DNA of 64,000 nt from positions 230,257-294,256 of the forward strand of contig CAZOVG010000004.1 in NCBI GenBank assembly GCA_964583335.1, written 5' to 3'. A model generated the notes under the pieces. That model did no database searches, was not told the origin of the DNA, and was given only the letters and a program-made list of their open reading frames with translations. The stretch's first letter is position 1, and every line of letters starts with the position of its first letter. This stretch comes from JAGNKE01 sp964583335. Lineage in GTDB: Bacteria > Pseudomonadota > Alphaproteobacteria > Micavibrionales > Micavibrionaceae. This document shows positions 9,228 to 18,149 of the stretch, piece by piece. The translations under genes were made by a program, and so were the position numbers.

Positions 9228-11561
9228 TTAAGAGACCGACCGAACCAAGCGATGGGTCACATGATCGACCATGGCGTCGTCGAAGATTTGCGCTCCGACC
9301 GTTGCGACGGACGTGATGTTGATGATGCCGCGCGGGGTTACCGATGGGGTCAGGATATGAACCGGACGCGCAACGCCAAGCAGCAGCGGGCCGATGCTGA
9401 CACCGTCGGAGAGGGTGCGCAGCATGTTGAAGCTGATGTTCGCGGCTTCCACGTTCGGCATGATGAACAGGTTGGCTTGCCCGGTCAGGCGCGAGTTGGG
9501 CATGACGCGGTCGCGCACAGCCTCGATCAGCGCCACGTCGGCCTGCATCTCACCGTCGATTTCCAGATCGGGATCGCGGCGGCGGATATCCGCGTAGGCT
9601 GCTCGCATCTTGCGCGAGGTTTCCGTGTCCACCGTTCCGAAATTGGAATGGGAGAGCAGGGCGACCTTCGGCTTGATCCCGAAGCGGCGGACTTCTTCAG
9701 CCGCCATCAGGGTCATTTCGGAGATTTGGGCGACGGTCGGGTTCGCGTTGATCTGCGTGTCGCAGAAGAAGAACGTTCCCTGGCTTATCAGTAACGGGCT
9801 GAGGGCCGCAGGCGTCTCCACGCCGGGTTTCAGGCCGATAATGTCGATAATGTTTTCCAAATGGTCGTGATAATGGCCGAGCGTACCGCAAATCACGGCA
9901 TCCGCGTCGTCCTTGTAGACCATGAGCGCGCCGATGACGGTCGGGTTGTTCCGCAGGATGCCCTTGGCGTCGTCGGGGGTGATGCCCCGGCGATCCATGA
10001 TGCTGTGGTAGGTTTGCCAGTAATCCTTGTAGCGCGGATCGTAAGACGGGTCGATCAGCGTGAAGTGCTTTTCGGGCTGCATGCGCAGACCGAGGCGCTT
10101 GATGCGGGTCTCGATTACCTTTTCGCGTCCGATGAGGATCGGGCGGGCGAGATTCTCGTCGATGACTGTTTGCGCGGCTTGCAGGACGCGCTCTTCTTCG
10201 CCCTCGCAATAGACGACACGTTTGGGGTTTTCTTTTGCGCGGGCGTAGACCGGGCGCATGACCAAGCGCGAGCGGATGAAATATTGCTGCAAACGGTCGC
10301 GGTAGGCTTCGAAGTCCGTGATCGGACGGGTGGCCACGCCGCTGTCCATCGCCGCCTTGGCCACGGCCAAGGGCAGATCGACGATCAGGCGGGGGTCGAA
10401 GGGTTTGGGAATCAGGTAGTCGCGCCCAAACTCCAGATTTTCGTTGCTGTAGACGGCCGCGACTTCGGCGGCGATCTCCTTTTGCGCGAGTTCGGCGATG
10501 GCCTTAACGCACGCCAGTTTCATTTCCTCGTTGATCGTCGTGGCGCCGACGTCGAGAGCACCCCGGAAGATGAAGGGGAAGCAGAGGACGTTGTTGACCT
10601 GATTCGGGTAGTCGGAGCGGCCCGTACACACGATGGCATTCGGCTTAGCCTCGTAGGCCTCCTCGGGCATAATTTCCGGCGTCGGGTTGGCGAGCGCGAG
10701 AATCAGAGGGGCGTCGGCCATCTTGGCGACCAGTTCCTTGGTCATGACGCCCGGGCCAGAGAGGCCGAGGAACACGTCGGCATTGACGATGGCTTCTTCG
10801 AGCGTTCTGTGCTTCGTCTTAACGGCGAAGGCCGCCTTGGCGGGGTCCATCCCCTTGTTGCGGCCTTCGTATACAACGCCATTTCGGTCGCAGACAATAA
10901 TGTTTTCCTTTTTCAGGCCGGCATGAACCAGAAGATTCAGACAGGCAATGGCGGAAGCGCCAGCGCCGGAGGCGACAAGCTTGATATCGCCAATCTTGCG
11001 CTTGGAGTATTTGATCCAGTTGGTGAAAGCCGCTGTCACGATGATCGCGGTTCCGTGCTGGTCGTCGTGGAAGACCGGAATCTTCATTCTTTCCTTGAGC
11101 TTGCTTTCGATCTCGAAGCACTCGGGCGCCTTGAAATCTTCCAAATTAATACCCCCGAACGTGGGTTCGAGGGCTGCGACGATTTCAACGACCTTGTCGA
11201 TATCGGTGGCGTCAATCTCAATATCCACCGAGTCGATATTTGCGAATTTTTTGAAGAGAACGGCCTTGCCTTCCATGACAGGCTTTGAGGCGAGTGCGCC
11301 GAGGTCGCCGAGGCCGAGAACTGCGGTTCCGTTGGAAATAACGGCGACGAGGTTGCCCTTGGAGGTGTAATCATATGCGGTTGCCGGGTCGCGCGCGATT
11401 TCCTCGCACGGGGCGGCGACTCCGGGGGAGTAGGCAAGCGCGAGGTCGCGCTGGGTCGCCATATCTTTCGTCGCGCGGATAGCGATTTTGCCGGGCGTGG
11501 GGTATTTGTGGTAATCCAGAGCGCTCTGTCTGAAGGCTTCTTTGTCTTTTTTCGTGCTCAT
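9228..11561 (-). CDS. maeB: NADP-dependent malic enzyme fused to phosphotransacetylase domain
   Basis: Oxidatively decarboxylates malate to pyruvate, feeding NADPH and gluconeogenic or acetyl-CoA metabolism. At about 777 aa it is the long bacterial form: the N-terminal malic enzyme part carries AYSPGVAAPC, SNGTAVLGLGDLG and the GAGASAIACLNLL nucleotide loop (residues up to about 430), and the C-terminal part resembles phosphate acetyltransferase (GTLGHYHDHLENI, LLSHSNFG, EGEMQADVAL-like region). That second domain is usually regulatory, sensing acetyl-CoA. Start MSTKKDKEAFRQ at 11561 matches the family; an upstream in-frame start at 11576 is less likely. A terminator-like hairpin follows. Confidence 0.95.
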   Translation of the reverse strand: MSTKKDKEAFRQSALDYHKYPTPGKIAIRATKDMATQRDLALAYSPGVAAPCEEIARDPATAYDYTSKGNLVAVISNGTAVLGLGDLGALASKPVMEGKAVLFKKFANIDSVDIEIDATDIDKVVEIVAALEPTFGGINLEDFKAPECFEIESKLKERMKIPVFHDDQHGTAIIVTAAFTNWIKYSKRKIGDIKLVASGAGASAIACLNLLVHAGLKKENIIVCDRNGVVYEGRNKGMDPAKAAFAVKTKHRTLEEAIVNADVFLGLSGPGVMTKELVAKMADAPLILALANPTPEIMPEEAYEAKPNAIVCTGRSDYPNQVNNVLCFPFIFRGALDVGATTINEEMKLACVKAIAELAQKEIAAEVAAVYSNENLEFGRDYLIPKPFDPRLIVDLPLAVAKAAMDSGVATRPITDFEAYRDRLQQYFIRSRLVMRPVYARAKENPKRVVYCEGEEERVLQAAQTVIDENLARPILIGREKVIETRIKRLGLRMQPEKHFTLIDPSYDPRYKDYWQTYHSIMDRRGITPDDAKGILRNNPTVIGALMVYKDDADAVICGTLGHYHDHLENIIDIIGLKPGVETPAALSPLLISQGTFFFCDTQINANPTVAQISEMTLMAAEEVRRFGIKPKVALLSHSNFGTVDTETSRKMRAAYADIRRRDPDLEIDGEMQADVALIEAVRDRVMPNSRLTGQANLFIMPNVEAANISFNMLRTLSDGVSIGPLLLGVARPVHILTPSVTPRGIINITSVATVGAQIFDDAMVDHVTHRLVRSVS

Positions 11562-11626
11562 GGTCCCGGACCTCACTCAAATCATTATTAAAATTGTGAC
11601 TGAAAGCTGTAAGTCTTTAAGAAAAG

Positions 11627-11712
11627 TGGTGCGGTCGAGAAGACTCGAACTTCCACGGGATCTCTCCCACAGCGACCTCAACGCTGCGCGTCTACCATTC
11701 CGCCACGACCGC
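11627..11712 (-). tRNA. tRNA-Leu (anticodon GAG), CCA encoded
   Basis: Read on the minus strand, acceptor arms GCGGTCG and CGACCGC pair fully, with discriminator A and a genome-encoded CCA (11629-11627). The anticodon stem CAGCG/CGCTG holds the loop TTGAGGT, giving anticodon GAG at 11679-11677. A long variable arm between anticodon and T arms marks a class II tRNA, and the T loop GTTCGAGTC is normal. Together these give leucine. Confidence 0.95.
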
Positions 11713-11832
11713 ACTTTTCTGCGCCTGTCAGCCCTGAGGCCGACATTGCAGCGGGATCAATAGCAAATCAAACGGCCAAGAGCAAGATGCTTGAGCATTG
11801 CAGCGCACCAAAAAACGGCGCTATAAGGGGGC

Positions 11833-12492
11833 ATGGTCGAATGGATCGTCGAAAAAGAGCCCGTTGATTACCTTTACGCCGTTCAGGAGATGGAGCGTCG
11901 CGTGGAGGCGATCCGTGCCGAAACGGGGGATGAGGCGGTCTGGCTTCTTGAGCATCCGCCGCTTTATACGGCGGGGACCAGCGCCAAGGCCGAGGACCTG
12001 CTCGAACCACGTTTTCCGGTTTATACGACCGGGCGGGGCGGGGAGTACACCTATCACGGGCCGGGGCAGCGCGTAGCCTATGTCATGCTGGATTTACGCC
12101 AGCGCGGGCCGGATGTGCGGGGGTATGTCTGTTCGCTGGAGGACTGGATCATCCGGGCCTTGGCGCGCTTCGATGTGAAGGGCGAGCGGCGCGAAGGGCG
12201 GGTTGGAATCTGGGTCGATCTGGCCGGATATGGCGGGCGGGCGGGGCAGGAGGCAAAGATCGCCGCCGTGGGTGTGCGCATCCGGCGCTGGGTCACGTAT
12301 CACGGGGTTTCGATCAACATCAATCCCGACCTCTCGCATTTCGGGGGGATCGTGCCGTGCGGCATCGCCGAGCACGGCGTCACGTCGCTGGCGGCACTGG
12401 GGGTGGATTGCTCAATGGAGGATTTCGACCACGCCTTGCAACAGGCTTGGGGTGAACAAGCGCGGCTATGCACCCCAGCGGGTTGCGCATAG
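11833..12492 (+). CDS. lipB: Octanoyl-[acyl-carrier-protein]:protein octanoyltransferase
   Basis: Moves octanoate from acyl-ACP to the lipoyl domains of 2-oxoacid dehydrogenases and GcvH, the first step of lipoate assembly. The 219-aa protein carries the family signatures RGGEYTYHGPGQ (around residue 70), the catalytic lysine in AKIAAVGVRIRRWVTYHG (near 150) and the catalytic cysteine in GIVPCGI (near 178). The ATG at 11833 follows a purine run AAGGGGGC that can act as ribosome binding site. The gene is convergent with the unknown gene at 12501, only eight bases away. The upstream tRNA-Leu is on the opposite strand. Confidence 0.94.
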   Translation: MVEWIVEKEPVDYLYAVQEMERRVEAIRAETGDEAVWLLEHPPLYTAGTSAKAEDLLEPRFPVYTTGRGGEYTYHGPGQRVAYVMLDLRQRGPDVRGYVCSLEDWIIRALARFDVKGERREGRVGIWVDLAGYGGRAGQEAKIAAVGVRIRRWVTYHGVSININPDLSHFGGIVPCGIAEHGVTSLAALGVDCSMEDFDHALQQAWGEQARLCTPAGCA

Positions 12493-12500
12493 CGCGATTA

Positions 12501-13190
12501 TCACATTTTCAGCCCAACGGAGGCACTTGGAGCCACTTCAGGCTGGCGGCTTGCAAGCTGCTCAGGCGTTTCGGCCTTCATCAGCTGGGTCTTGAGTTCG
12601 TCGCTCATTTTGGTGAAGTCCAAGGCGCTGGCATCCAGATAGATGCCGAATCTCTCTCCCTCACCGGCCAAAAAGTAACCTTGTGTGACCCCGTTGACTT
12701 CCACGCGCTGGATGGTCATGGCTAACGGCGCATCATTCCTCATCGACAATATCGTCGTGTTTCCCTGTGCGTCTGTGCTGTAGCTTTTCGCATCTCCGTC
12801 CATGTGAATCAGGAACTGTTCGCGGTTGTAGCCGGAGAAGTCGTTGATCCCGTCCCGAACCTGCTGAAGGTTTCCTTCGGCGTCCATATTGTAGGTCGTA
12901 AGGCTGTTTGGATCGGCGAGGCCGAGTTGGCCTATGGTGCTTGCGTCTATCCTCACGGCGTTGCCGTATGAAATATTTTCACCCTCGGCGCGAATGCGTT
13001 GCTCGAACATTCTTGTTTGGGCCCCCGAGGCCAGGCCTCCGCCCAAGGAACCGTCACCTAAGTCAACAAGATCCCGCAGGGACTGCTCATGCAGTCTTTG
13101 AAGCAGTAAAAGCTGCTGGAGGCCGCTGTCAGTGTTTGCCTGAGTCTCGTTGTAAACCCGGACGGCATCGGAATTTACGTTAATCGCCAT
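12501..13190 (-). CDS. Hypothetical protein
   Basis: A 229-aa soluble protein without signal peptide or membrane segments that I do not recognise. The N-terminal 40 residues are helix-prone and rich in leucine and glutamine (LQQLLLLQRLHEQ), the middle is polar and rich in Asn, Asp and Gly, and a strand-rich region (MTIQRVEVNGVTQGYFLAGEGE) precedes a short helical tail. The opening resembles small flagellar or secreted proteins only in composition, which is not enough for a call. ATG at 13190 is preferred over an in-frame GTG at 13196. It is preceded by 80 AT-rich bases that may hold its promoter. Confidence 0.6.
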   Translation of the reverse strand: MAINVNSDAVRVYNETQANTDSGLQQLLLLQRLHEQSLRDLVDLGDGSLGGGLASGAQTRMFEQRIRAEGENISYGNAVRIDASTIGQLGLADPNSLTTYNMDAEGNLQQVRDGINDFSGYNREQFLIHMDGDAKSYSTDAQGNTTILSMRNDAPLAMTIQRVEVNGVTQGYFLAGEGERFGIYLDASALDFTKMSDELKTQLMKAETPEQLASRQPEVAPSASVGLKM

Positions 13191-13272
13191 CGTCACACCC
13201 TAAAAATAAATAATTAAATATATGATGAATGATAATAATTATTGAATAGTCCTGTCAATAAATGCGTGTATT

Positions 13273-14214
13273 TTAGTCCGCAGCGAGGGATGAGAGTTCA
13301 TTACTACAATAATCACTGCAATATTTTATAAAAGCTTGCAGATTATCCTTTAACTTATTGTAATTATTATTTTTTTCGCCTGTTTCTTCGTTCATGAACA
13401 GGGCGCGATTGATCTCGATCTGCAGGCTGTGGCGGCCCCGCGTGGGCTGGGCGTAGCGGCGGATCAGCTCCACGCCTTTATAGGGGTCGTTGATGGAGAC
13501 GCGGAAGCCCTGTTTCCTCAGATAATCGCGGACGGCGTGGACGAATTCGCGGCCGCAGGTCGTTCCGTCGCGGTCGCCGAGGACGAAATCGCTGGGCGCG
13601 GCCTCGCGTCCGGCCAGTTTGAGGGCTCTTTTCGGTACGGCGCTGGCGGCGGGCATCGAATGGGCGCTGATATGCCAGACCGCGCCGAAGCGGTAATGGG
13701 CGTCGTCGAGAAAGCGTTCAAGTGCGGCGTGGTAAGGTTTGTAGTAGTGTTCGATCCGGTGGATGATTTCCGCAGAGGCGAGGGTGCGGTTATAGACCGT
13801 AAGGCCGGGGCGCGTCAGGCGGCAGAGCAGGCCAATACCGGAATCCGAGCGGGCGGTGGGCCGGATCATGCCATGGGTTTCGTGCGGCCACGGGTCGGCC
13901 AGAAGTCTGGGGTCGATATCGTCGATGGCGCGGTTAAGGTCGATATAGCTGCGGGCGAAATGCGCATGGAGCAGGGCCGCGCCGTGGTCCGGGGCCGCCG
14001 AGAACAGGTCGTCCACATAGCGGTCCTCCATTCTGGCGAGGTCGGGCAGGGGGCAGGCATAACGGAAATCTTCGGGGTATTCGCGGCCACTGTGGGCGGA
14101 GTCGATGATCAGGGGGAGCGGCGCGTCCGCGTTTTCGAGGGTGAAGGTCCGGTCCGGCTTCTGCAAATCCTTCGTTCCGTTCAAGGCGAAAACCCCTGTT
14201 GTTTTTCGCGGCAC
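13273..14214 (-). CDS. N-formylglutamate amidohydrolase family protein
   Basis: Hydrolase of the HutG-type N-formylglutamate deformylase family, about 313 aa. The family marks are LIIDSAHSGREYPEDF near residue 40, the EDRYVDDLF segment near 65, the WHISAHSMP metal-binding histidine region near 180, and GRHSLQIEINRALFM near the C terminus. In histidine catabolism this enzyme releases glutamate and formate, but no other hut genes are nearby, so the physiological substrate is open. The GTG at 14214 is the longest start; an internal start is possible. It is divergent from serS with a 70-base gap that must contain both promoters. Confidence 0.87.
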   Translation of the reverse strand: MPRKTTGVFALNGTKDLQKPDRTFTLENADAPLPLIIDSAHSGREYPEDFRYACPLPDLARMEDRYVDDLFSAAPDHGAALLHAHFARSYIDLNRAIDDIDPRLLADPWPHETHGMIRPTARSDSGIGLLCRLTRPGLTVYNRTLASAEIIHRIEHYYKPYHAALERFLDDAHYRFGAVWHISAHSMPAASAVPKRALKLAGREAAPSDFVLGDRDGTTCGREFVHAVRDYLRKQGFRVSINDPYKGVELIRRYAQPTRGRHSLQIEINRALFMNEETGEKNNNYNKLKDNLQAFIKYCSDYCSNELSSLAAD

Positions 14215-14283
14215 AGTCTTTTACTACTGAGACGGTAACACATTCAGGAACCAAAGAAACTTTTAAAATACCAAGGGTAGAGC

Positions 14284-15684
14284 ATGTTTGATCTTCGCGC
14301 GATCCGGGAAACGCCGGATATTTTCAGAACAGGATGGGGCCGCCGCAAAGTCGAGGGCGACCCGGTTTCCGTGATTCTGGAAAAAGATGCGGCGCGGCGG
14401 GGTGTGCAGACGAAATTGCAGGAGCTTCAGGCCACGCGCAACGCGGAGTCGGCCAAGATCGGGGCTATCAAGAAGTCGGGCGGAGACGCGCAGCCTATTA
14501 TGGATGCTGTTGCGAAGATCAAGGGGGAGATTGCGGCTCTGGAGGAGCAGGAGCGCGCACTCAGCGACGAGTTGAACGGGATTCTCTCGCGGCTGCCCAA
14601 CCTTTTGGCGGATGATGTGCCGGATGGCGGCGGAGAGGCCGACAATAAAGAGGTCCGCAAATGGGGCGCGATCAAGGTTCAGAAGGGGCCGGACCACGGC
14701 GCGATCGGCGAGGCGCTCGGCATGATGGATTTCGAGACGGCGGCCAAGATGTCGGGTTCGCGGTTTACGCTGCTTTCCGGCGGGCTGGCGCGGCTGGAGC
14801 GGGCGCTGGCGCAGTTTTTCCTCGATACGCACACGGGTGAGCACGGGTATACGGAAGTGTCGCCGCCGCTGCTGGTGCGGGATAATGCGCTGTACGGTAC
14901 GGGGCAGCTGCCGAAGTTTTACGAGGAGCAGTTTTTATCTGGAAGCATCGGCGGTCGAGGCGCTCTTTTAGAAAAAGCCACAAAGCCTCTGGACGAGGTT
15001 GCCGCGAAACACCCGGATAAAAAGCCCTCAGAAATTTTGCAGATGGTTCTGAATACGGCCAGTACCGAGGAAGAATACTGGCTTATCCCTACCTCCGAAG
15101 TGCCGCTGACGAATATTGTCGCGGAGATGATCGTGGAGGAGGAGTTTTTGCCGCGCCGGTATACGGCGTTTACGCCGTGTTTCCGGTCGGAGGCCGGTGC
15201 GTCGGGCAAGGATACGCGCGGGATGCTGCGCCAGCACCAGTTTTACAAGGTCGAGTTGGTCAGCGTTACGGCGCCGGAGCACTCCGCCCAAGAGCATGAG
15301 CGCATGACGGAATGCGCGGAGAACGTGCTGAAGAAGCTGGAACTGCCGTTCCGTACGATGGTTTTGTGTTCGGGCGATACGGGGTTCGGCGCGCGCAAGA
15401 CGTACGACATCGAGGTCTGGTTGCCGGGGCAGGAAACGTACCGCGAGATTTCAAGCTGCTCGAACTGCGGCGATTTTCAGGCACGGCGGATGAACGCGCG
15501 GTGCCGCCCGAAGGGAACCAAGGACACGCGGTTCGTGCATACGCTCAACGGCTCCGGCGTTGCCGTCGGTCGCGCGCTGATCGCCGTCATCGAGAATTAT
15601 TGCGACCCGGCCGATGGCGGGGTGTTCGTGCCCGATGTTCTGAAGCCCTATATGGGCGGGATTACGAAAATCACAAAAACCTGA
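14284..15684 (+). CDS. serS: Serine--tRNA ligase with an internal insertion
   Basis: Charges tRNA-Ser and tRNA-Sec with serine. The N-terminal coiled-coil arm (about residues 25-100) binds the tRNA long variable arm. Class II motifs follow: motif 2 in FRSEAGASGKDTRGMLRQHQF-type sequence near 300 and motif 3 in GSGVAVGRALIAVIENY near 423. At 466 aa it is some 40 residues longer than typical bacterial SerRS; the excess is a block at about residues 218-264 between KFYEEQF and YWLIPTSEVPL, where most homologues run on directly. Reading frame continues on both sides, so the gene is intact. pcm follows after 94 bases. Confidence 0.95.
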   Translation: MFDLRAIRETPDIFRTGWGRRKVEGDPVSVILEKDAARRGVQTKLQELQATRNAESAKIGAIKKSGGDAQPIMDAVAKIKGEIAALEEQERALSDELNGILSRLPNLLADDVPDGGGEADNKEVRKWGAIKVQKGPDHGAIGEALGMMDFETAAKMSGSRFTLLSGGLARLERALAQFFLDTHTGEHGYTEVSPPLLVRDNALYGTGQLPKFYEEQFLSGSIGGRGALLEKATKPLDEVAAKHPDKKPSEILQMVLNTASTEEEYWLIPTSEVPLTNIVAEMIVEEEFLPRRYTAFTPCFRSEAGASGKDTRGMLRQHQFYKVELVSVTAPEHSAQEHERMTECAENVLKKLELPFRTMVLCSGDTGFGARKTYDIEVWLPGQETYREISSCSNCGDFQARRMNARCRPKGTKDTRFVHTLNGSGVAVGRALIAVIENYCDPADGGVFVPDVLKPYMGGITKITKT

Positions 15685-15778
15685 TGTGGACGGTTGGCCG
15701 TTGTGCATGAAATCCGGTTTTCCCCTGTGAGGGGGGGCGGGTATAAGGTATATTTTTTCCAGTCAACGTTGCGTATCC

Positions 15779-16471
15779 ATGAACACCCAAGCCGCCAATA
15801 AACGTATCCGCCTTCTTATGCACCTGCGCCAGCGGGGAATCACCGATACCGGGGTTCTCAGCGCCATGGAGCGCGTCGCGCGGGAGGCGTTCGTGCCCGA
15901 CCATCTGAGCGATCAGGCGTGGGAGGATATGGCGTTGCCCATCGGGCTGGGCCAGACAATCAGCCAGCCGCTGGTCGTCGCCACCATGACGCAGGCGCTG
16001 GAACTCACCGACATGGACAAGGTTCTGGAGATCGGCACGGGCTGCGGGTATCAGACCGCGATTTTGGCCTATATCTGCCGCCGGGTTTACACGATCGAGC
16101 GGCATAAGGCGTTGCTTGAGGAGGCGGAGGCGCGGCTCAACGCGCTGCGCGTGCGGAATTTCACGGCTATTGCCGCCGACGGTATGAAGGGCTGGCCGAT
16201 CATTAACGGCATCCAGCAAGCGCCGTTTGACAAGATCATCGTGACCGCCGCCGCGCGGGAGAAGCCGCCCGCCGCGCTTTTAAGCCAGCTTCGCGTGGGC
16301 GGGGTCATGGTCATTCCGGTCGGGGAGCCGGGCGAGCAGATGCTGCGCCGCTATAAGCGGGAGACCGAGGAATCCACGGCGATCCGCGATTTGATGCCTG
16401 TGCGGTTCGTGCCCTTGCTGCCCGATGTTTCCTACGGCGCGAACGACATGAAGGCGGCCGTTTCGTCTTAG
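15779..16471 (+). CDS. pcm: Protein-L-isoaspartate O-methyltransferase
   Basis: Methylates isoaspartyl residues in aged proteins, starting their repair, using S-adenosylmethionine. The 230-aa protein has the family's GQTISQPLVVATMTQAL (near residue 60), the SAM-binding motif I VLEIGTGCGYQTAIL (near 84), the IERHKALLEEA acidic strand end, and post-motifs DKIIVTAAA and GGVMVIPVGE. It sits downstream of serS on the same strand, with a LysM/LytM lipoprotein gene after it; the pcm plus NlpD-like lipoprotein pairing is common in proteobacteria, echoing the enteric surE-pcm-nlpD-rpoS order. Confidence 0.94.
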   Translation: MNTQAANKRIRLLMHLRQRGITDTGVLSAMERVAREAFVPDHLSDQAWEDMALPIGLGQTISQPLVVATMTQALELTDMDKVLEIGTGCGYQTAILAYICRRVYTIERHKALLEEAEARLNALRVRNFTAIAADGMKGWPIINGIQQAPFDKIIVTAAAREKPPAALLSQLRVGGVMVIPVGEPGEQMLRRYKRETEESTAIRDLMPVRFVPLLPDVSYGANDMKAAVSS

Positions 16472-16540
16472 TCCCTGAATCCTTTGGGCTTTTCTGTAAA
16501 AGGCAATGCATTTCCGCGCGTTTTGGTGTATGATCCGCGT

Positions 16541-17548
16541 ATGAAAATGCGTCCTGCGTTGTTCATCTTCCCCGTTATGCTTTTACTGGCCGCTTGTCTG
16601 GGCACGCAGCAGCCCGCGCCCGTTTCCAATTTTGGGCAAAGCCCCGGAGCGGGCAGCGCGGGGGTGCATAACGCCGTGGCGGGGGAGACGGTCTACGGGC
16701 TTTCCAAGCGTTACAATATTTCCGTTCAGGATATCATCATTGTCAATGAGTTGCGGGCGCCGTTTCGTTTGAAGGAGGGGCAGCGCGTCACCCTGCCGCC
16801 GCCGCAGGAGTACCGGGTGCGGGACGGGGATTCGCTTTACACGGTCTCGCGCCTGTTTAACGTGAACAGCTCCGAGCTTGCCAAGCTGAACCGGATGCAG
16901 CCCCCCTATACGTTGCGTACGGGGCAGGTTTTGCGTCTGCCTTCGTTGAGCCGAAAGGTCCAGAAAGCTTCGGTTATGGCGCGTATGGCCCCGGCGTACA
17001 GCCCGCCGCCTCAGGTTCCCGCGCCTATCCACGGGGAGGCTCTGGCGCCGCCGCCCTCCGCCGTTTCCTCTGCGGTGATCGCGCCGGTTCCGCCGTCCGA
17101 TCCGCGACCAACCGAAAAGCCGCCCGCTGCCGCGAACAAAGCCGTTTTGACTGCGCCCCCGCCCCGTGCTGGGACAGTCTTCCTGCGCCCGGTCAGCGGC
17201 CAGATCGTTTCGGCCTTCGGGCCTAAGAAAAGCGGGCTGCATAATGACGGGATCAATATCGGCGCGGCCAAGGGGACGCCCGTACGCGCGGCGGAGAACG
17301 GCGTTGTGGTCTATGCGGGGAACGAGCTTAAGGGTTCGGGTAATCTGGTTCTGCTTCGTCATCAGGGGCAATGGATGACAGCCTATGGGCATATGGATAA
17401 AATGATGGTTACGCGGGGTCAGACCGTCAAAAGGGGCGAGACGATCGGCACGGTGGGTTCGACGGGCTCGGTGGCTTCGCCGCAGTTGCATTTCGAGGTG
17501 CGGCGCGGTACAGAGGCTCTTAACCCTGTGAACTATATCGAGAAATAG
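16541..17548 (+). CDS. LysM and LytM-domain lipoprotein (NlpD-like, degenerate M23)
   Basis: Cell-wall associated lipoprotein of about 335 aa. A signal peptide ends in the lipobox LLAAC (residues 15-19). Two LysM repeats follow (around 45-90, VAGETVYGLSKRYNIS, and 95-140, VRDGDSLYTVSRLFNV), then a proline-rich linker and a C-terminal LytM/M23 domain. In that domain the usual zinc-ligand motifs are altered: HNDGIN where active enzymes have H-x3-D, and QLHFEV where they have HLHFE. This is what is known for NlpD/EnvC-type factors that switch on amidases instead of cutting peptidoglycan. It may assist cell separation; that is inference. Confidence 0.88.
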   Translation: MKMRPALFIFPVMLLLAACLGTQQPAPVSNFGQSPGAGSAGVHNAVAGETVYGLSKRYNISVQDIIIVNELRAPFRLKEGQRVTLPPPQEYRVRDGDSLYTVSRLFNVNSSELAKLNRMQPPYTLRTGQVLRLPSLSRKVQKASVMARMAPAYSPPPQVPAPIHGEALAPPPSAVSSAVIAPVPPSDPRPTEKPPAAANKAVLTAPPPRAGTVFLRPVSGQIVSAFGPKKSGLHNDGINIGAAKGTPVRAAENGVVVYAGNELKGSGNLVLLRHQGQWMTAYGHMDKMMVTRGQTVKRGETIGTVGSTGSVASPQLHFEVRRGTEALNPVNYIEK

Positions 17549-17559
17549 CGAGGCTATGA

Positions 17560-18141
17560 ATGGATATCGCTGCGTTACTGCTTGAGAGCGTCCTGCCGTT
17601 GGCCGTTTATGTCCTGCCGGTTCTGATTCCCGTCATCATCGTTCTGCGGTTGTTCCGTTTCAAGGATGTCGTCGTCAAGCTTATGGACGAGGTGCGGCGC
17701 AACCCGGATATCTATAAAAATAATCCCGAGGCCGTGAAGGCGCTTTTGGGCAAGATGCAACGTACTTCTAGAAATCCCGGCGGTGCTGTCGCCAAAGCTG
17801 GGAAAAAGCCTGGCCAACCTGCCAATTCTTCTTCGGTTAAGCGCACTTCATCTGTTCCTTCGTCACGCGGCGGCGGGGGCGGGGTGCTTCCCTCCGGCCG
17901 CGATTTGCGGACGGTCAAACCCTCTAAATACTCCACGCCCCTTCGCGGGACTTCCCGAATGACGCAATCCCGTCAGGAGCATAAACTGAAGACGACCGTC
18001 GCTGTTCTGCTTTTGCTTGGGGGGGTGACGATGCTTTTTTCCACGTATTTTTACGGTTACCAGTATGAGCCGTTCATCGGTGGAATTGTGCTTATGGTTG
18101 CCGGGCTTTACCTTCTCAAAACCGATGTAGAACGCGTTTAG
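17560..18141 (+). CDS. Hypothetical membrane protein
   Basis: A 193-aa protein with one membrane segment at the start (about residues 5-30, AVYVLPVLIPVIIVL), a charged and then Ser/Pro/Gly-rich middle with low complexity, and two close membrane segments at the end (about 140-190). The topology is roughly even-ended with a cytoplasmic or periplasmic disordered linker. I do not recognise a family. It starts 12 bases after the LytM lipoprotein and is followed after eight bases by the DUF3592 protein, so these three are likely co-transcribed. Confidence 0.65.
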   Translation: MDIAALLLESVLPLAVYVLPVLIPVIIVLRLFRFKDVVVKLMDEVRRNPDIYKNNPEAVKALLGKMQRTSRNPGGAVAKAGKKPGQPANSSSVKRTSSVPSSRGGGGGVLPSGRDLRTVKPSKYSTPLRGTSRMTQSRQEHKLKTTVAVLLLLGGVTMLFSTYFYGYQYEPFIGGIVLMVAGLYLLKTDVERV

Positions 18142-18149
18142 GGCTCATT

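Noticed and set aside
9861..11288. Long plus-strand ORF of 475 codons
   Set aside because: Antisense shadow of maeB; no domain, and the minus-strand gene accounts for the open frame.
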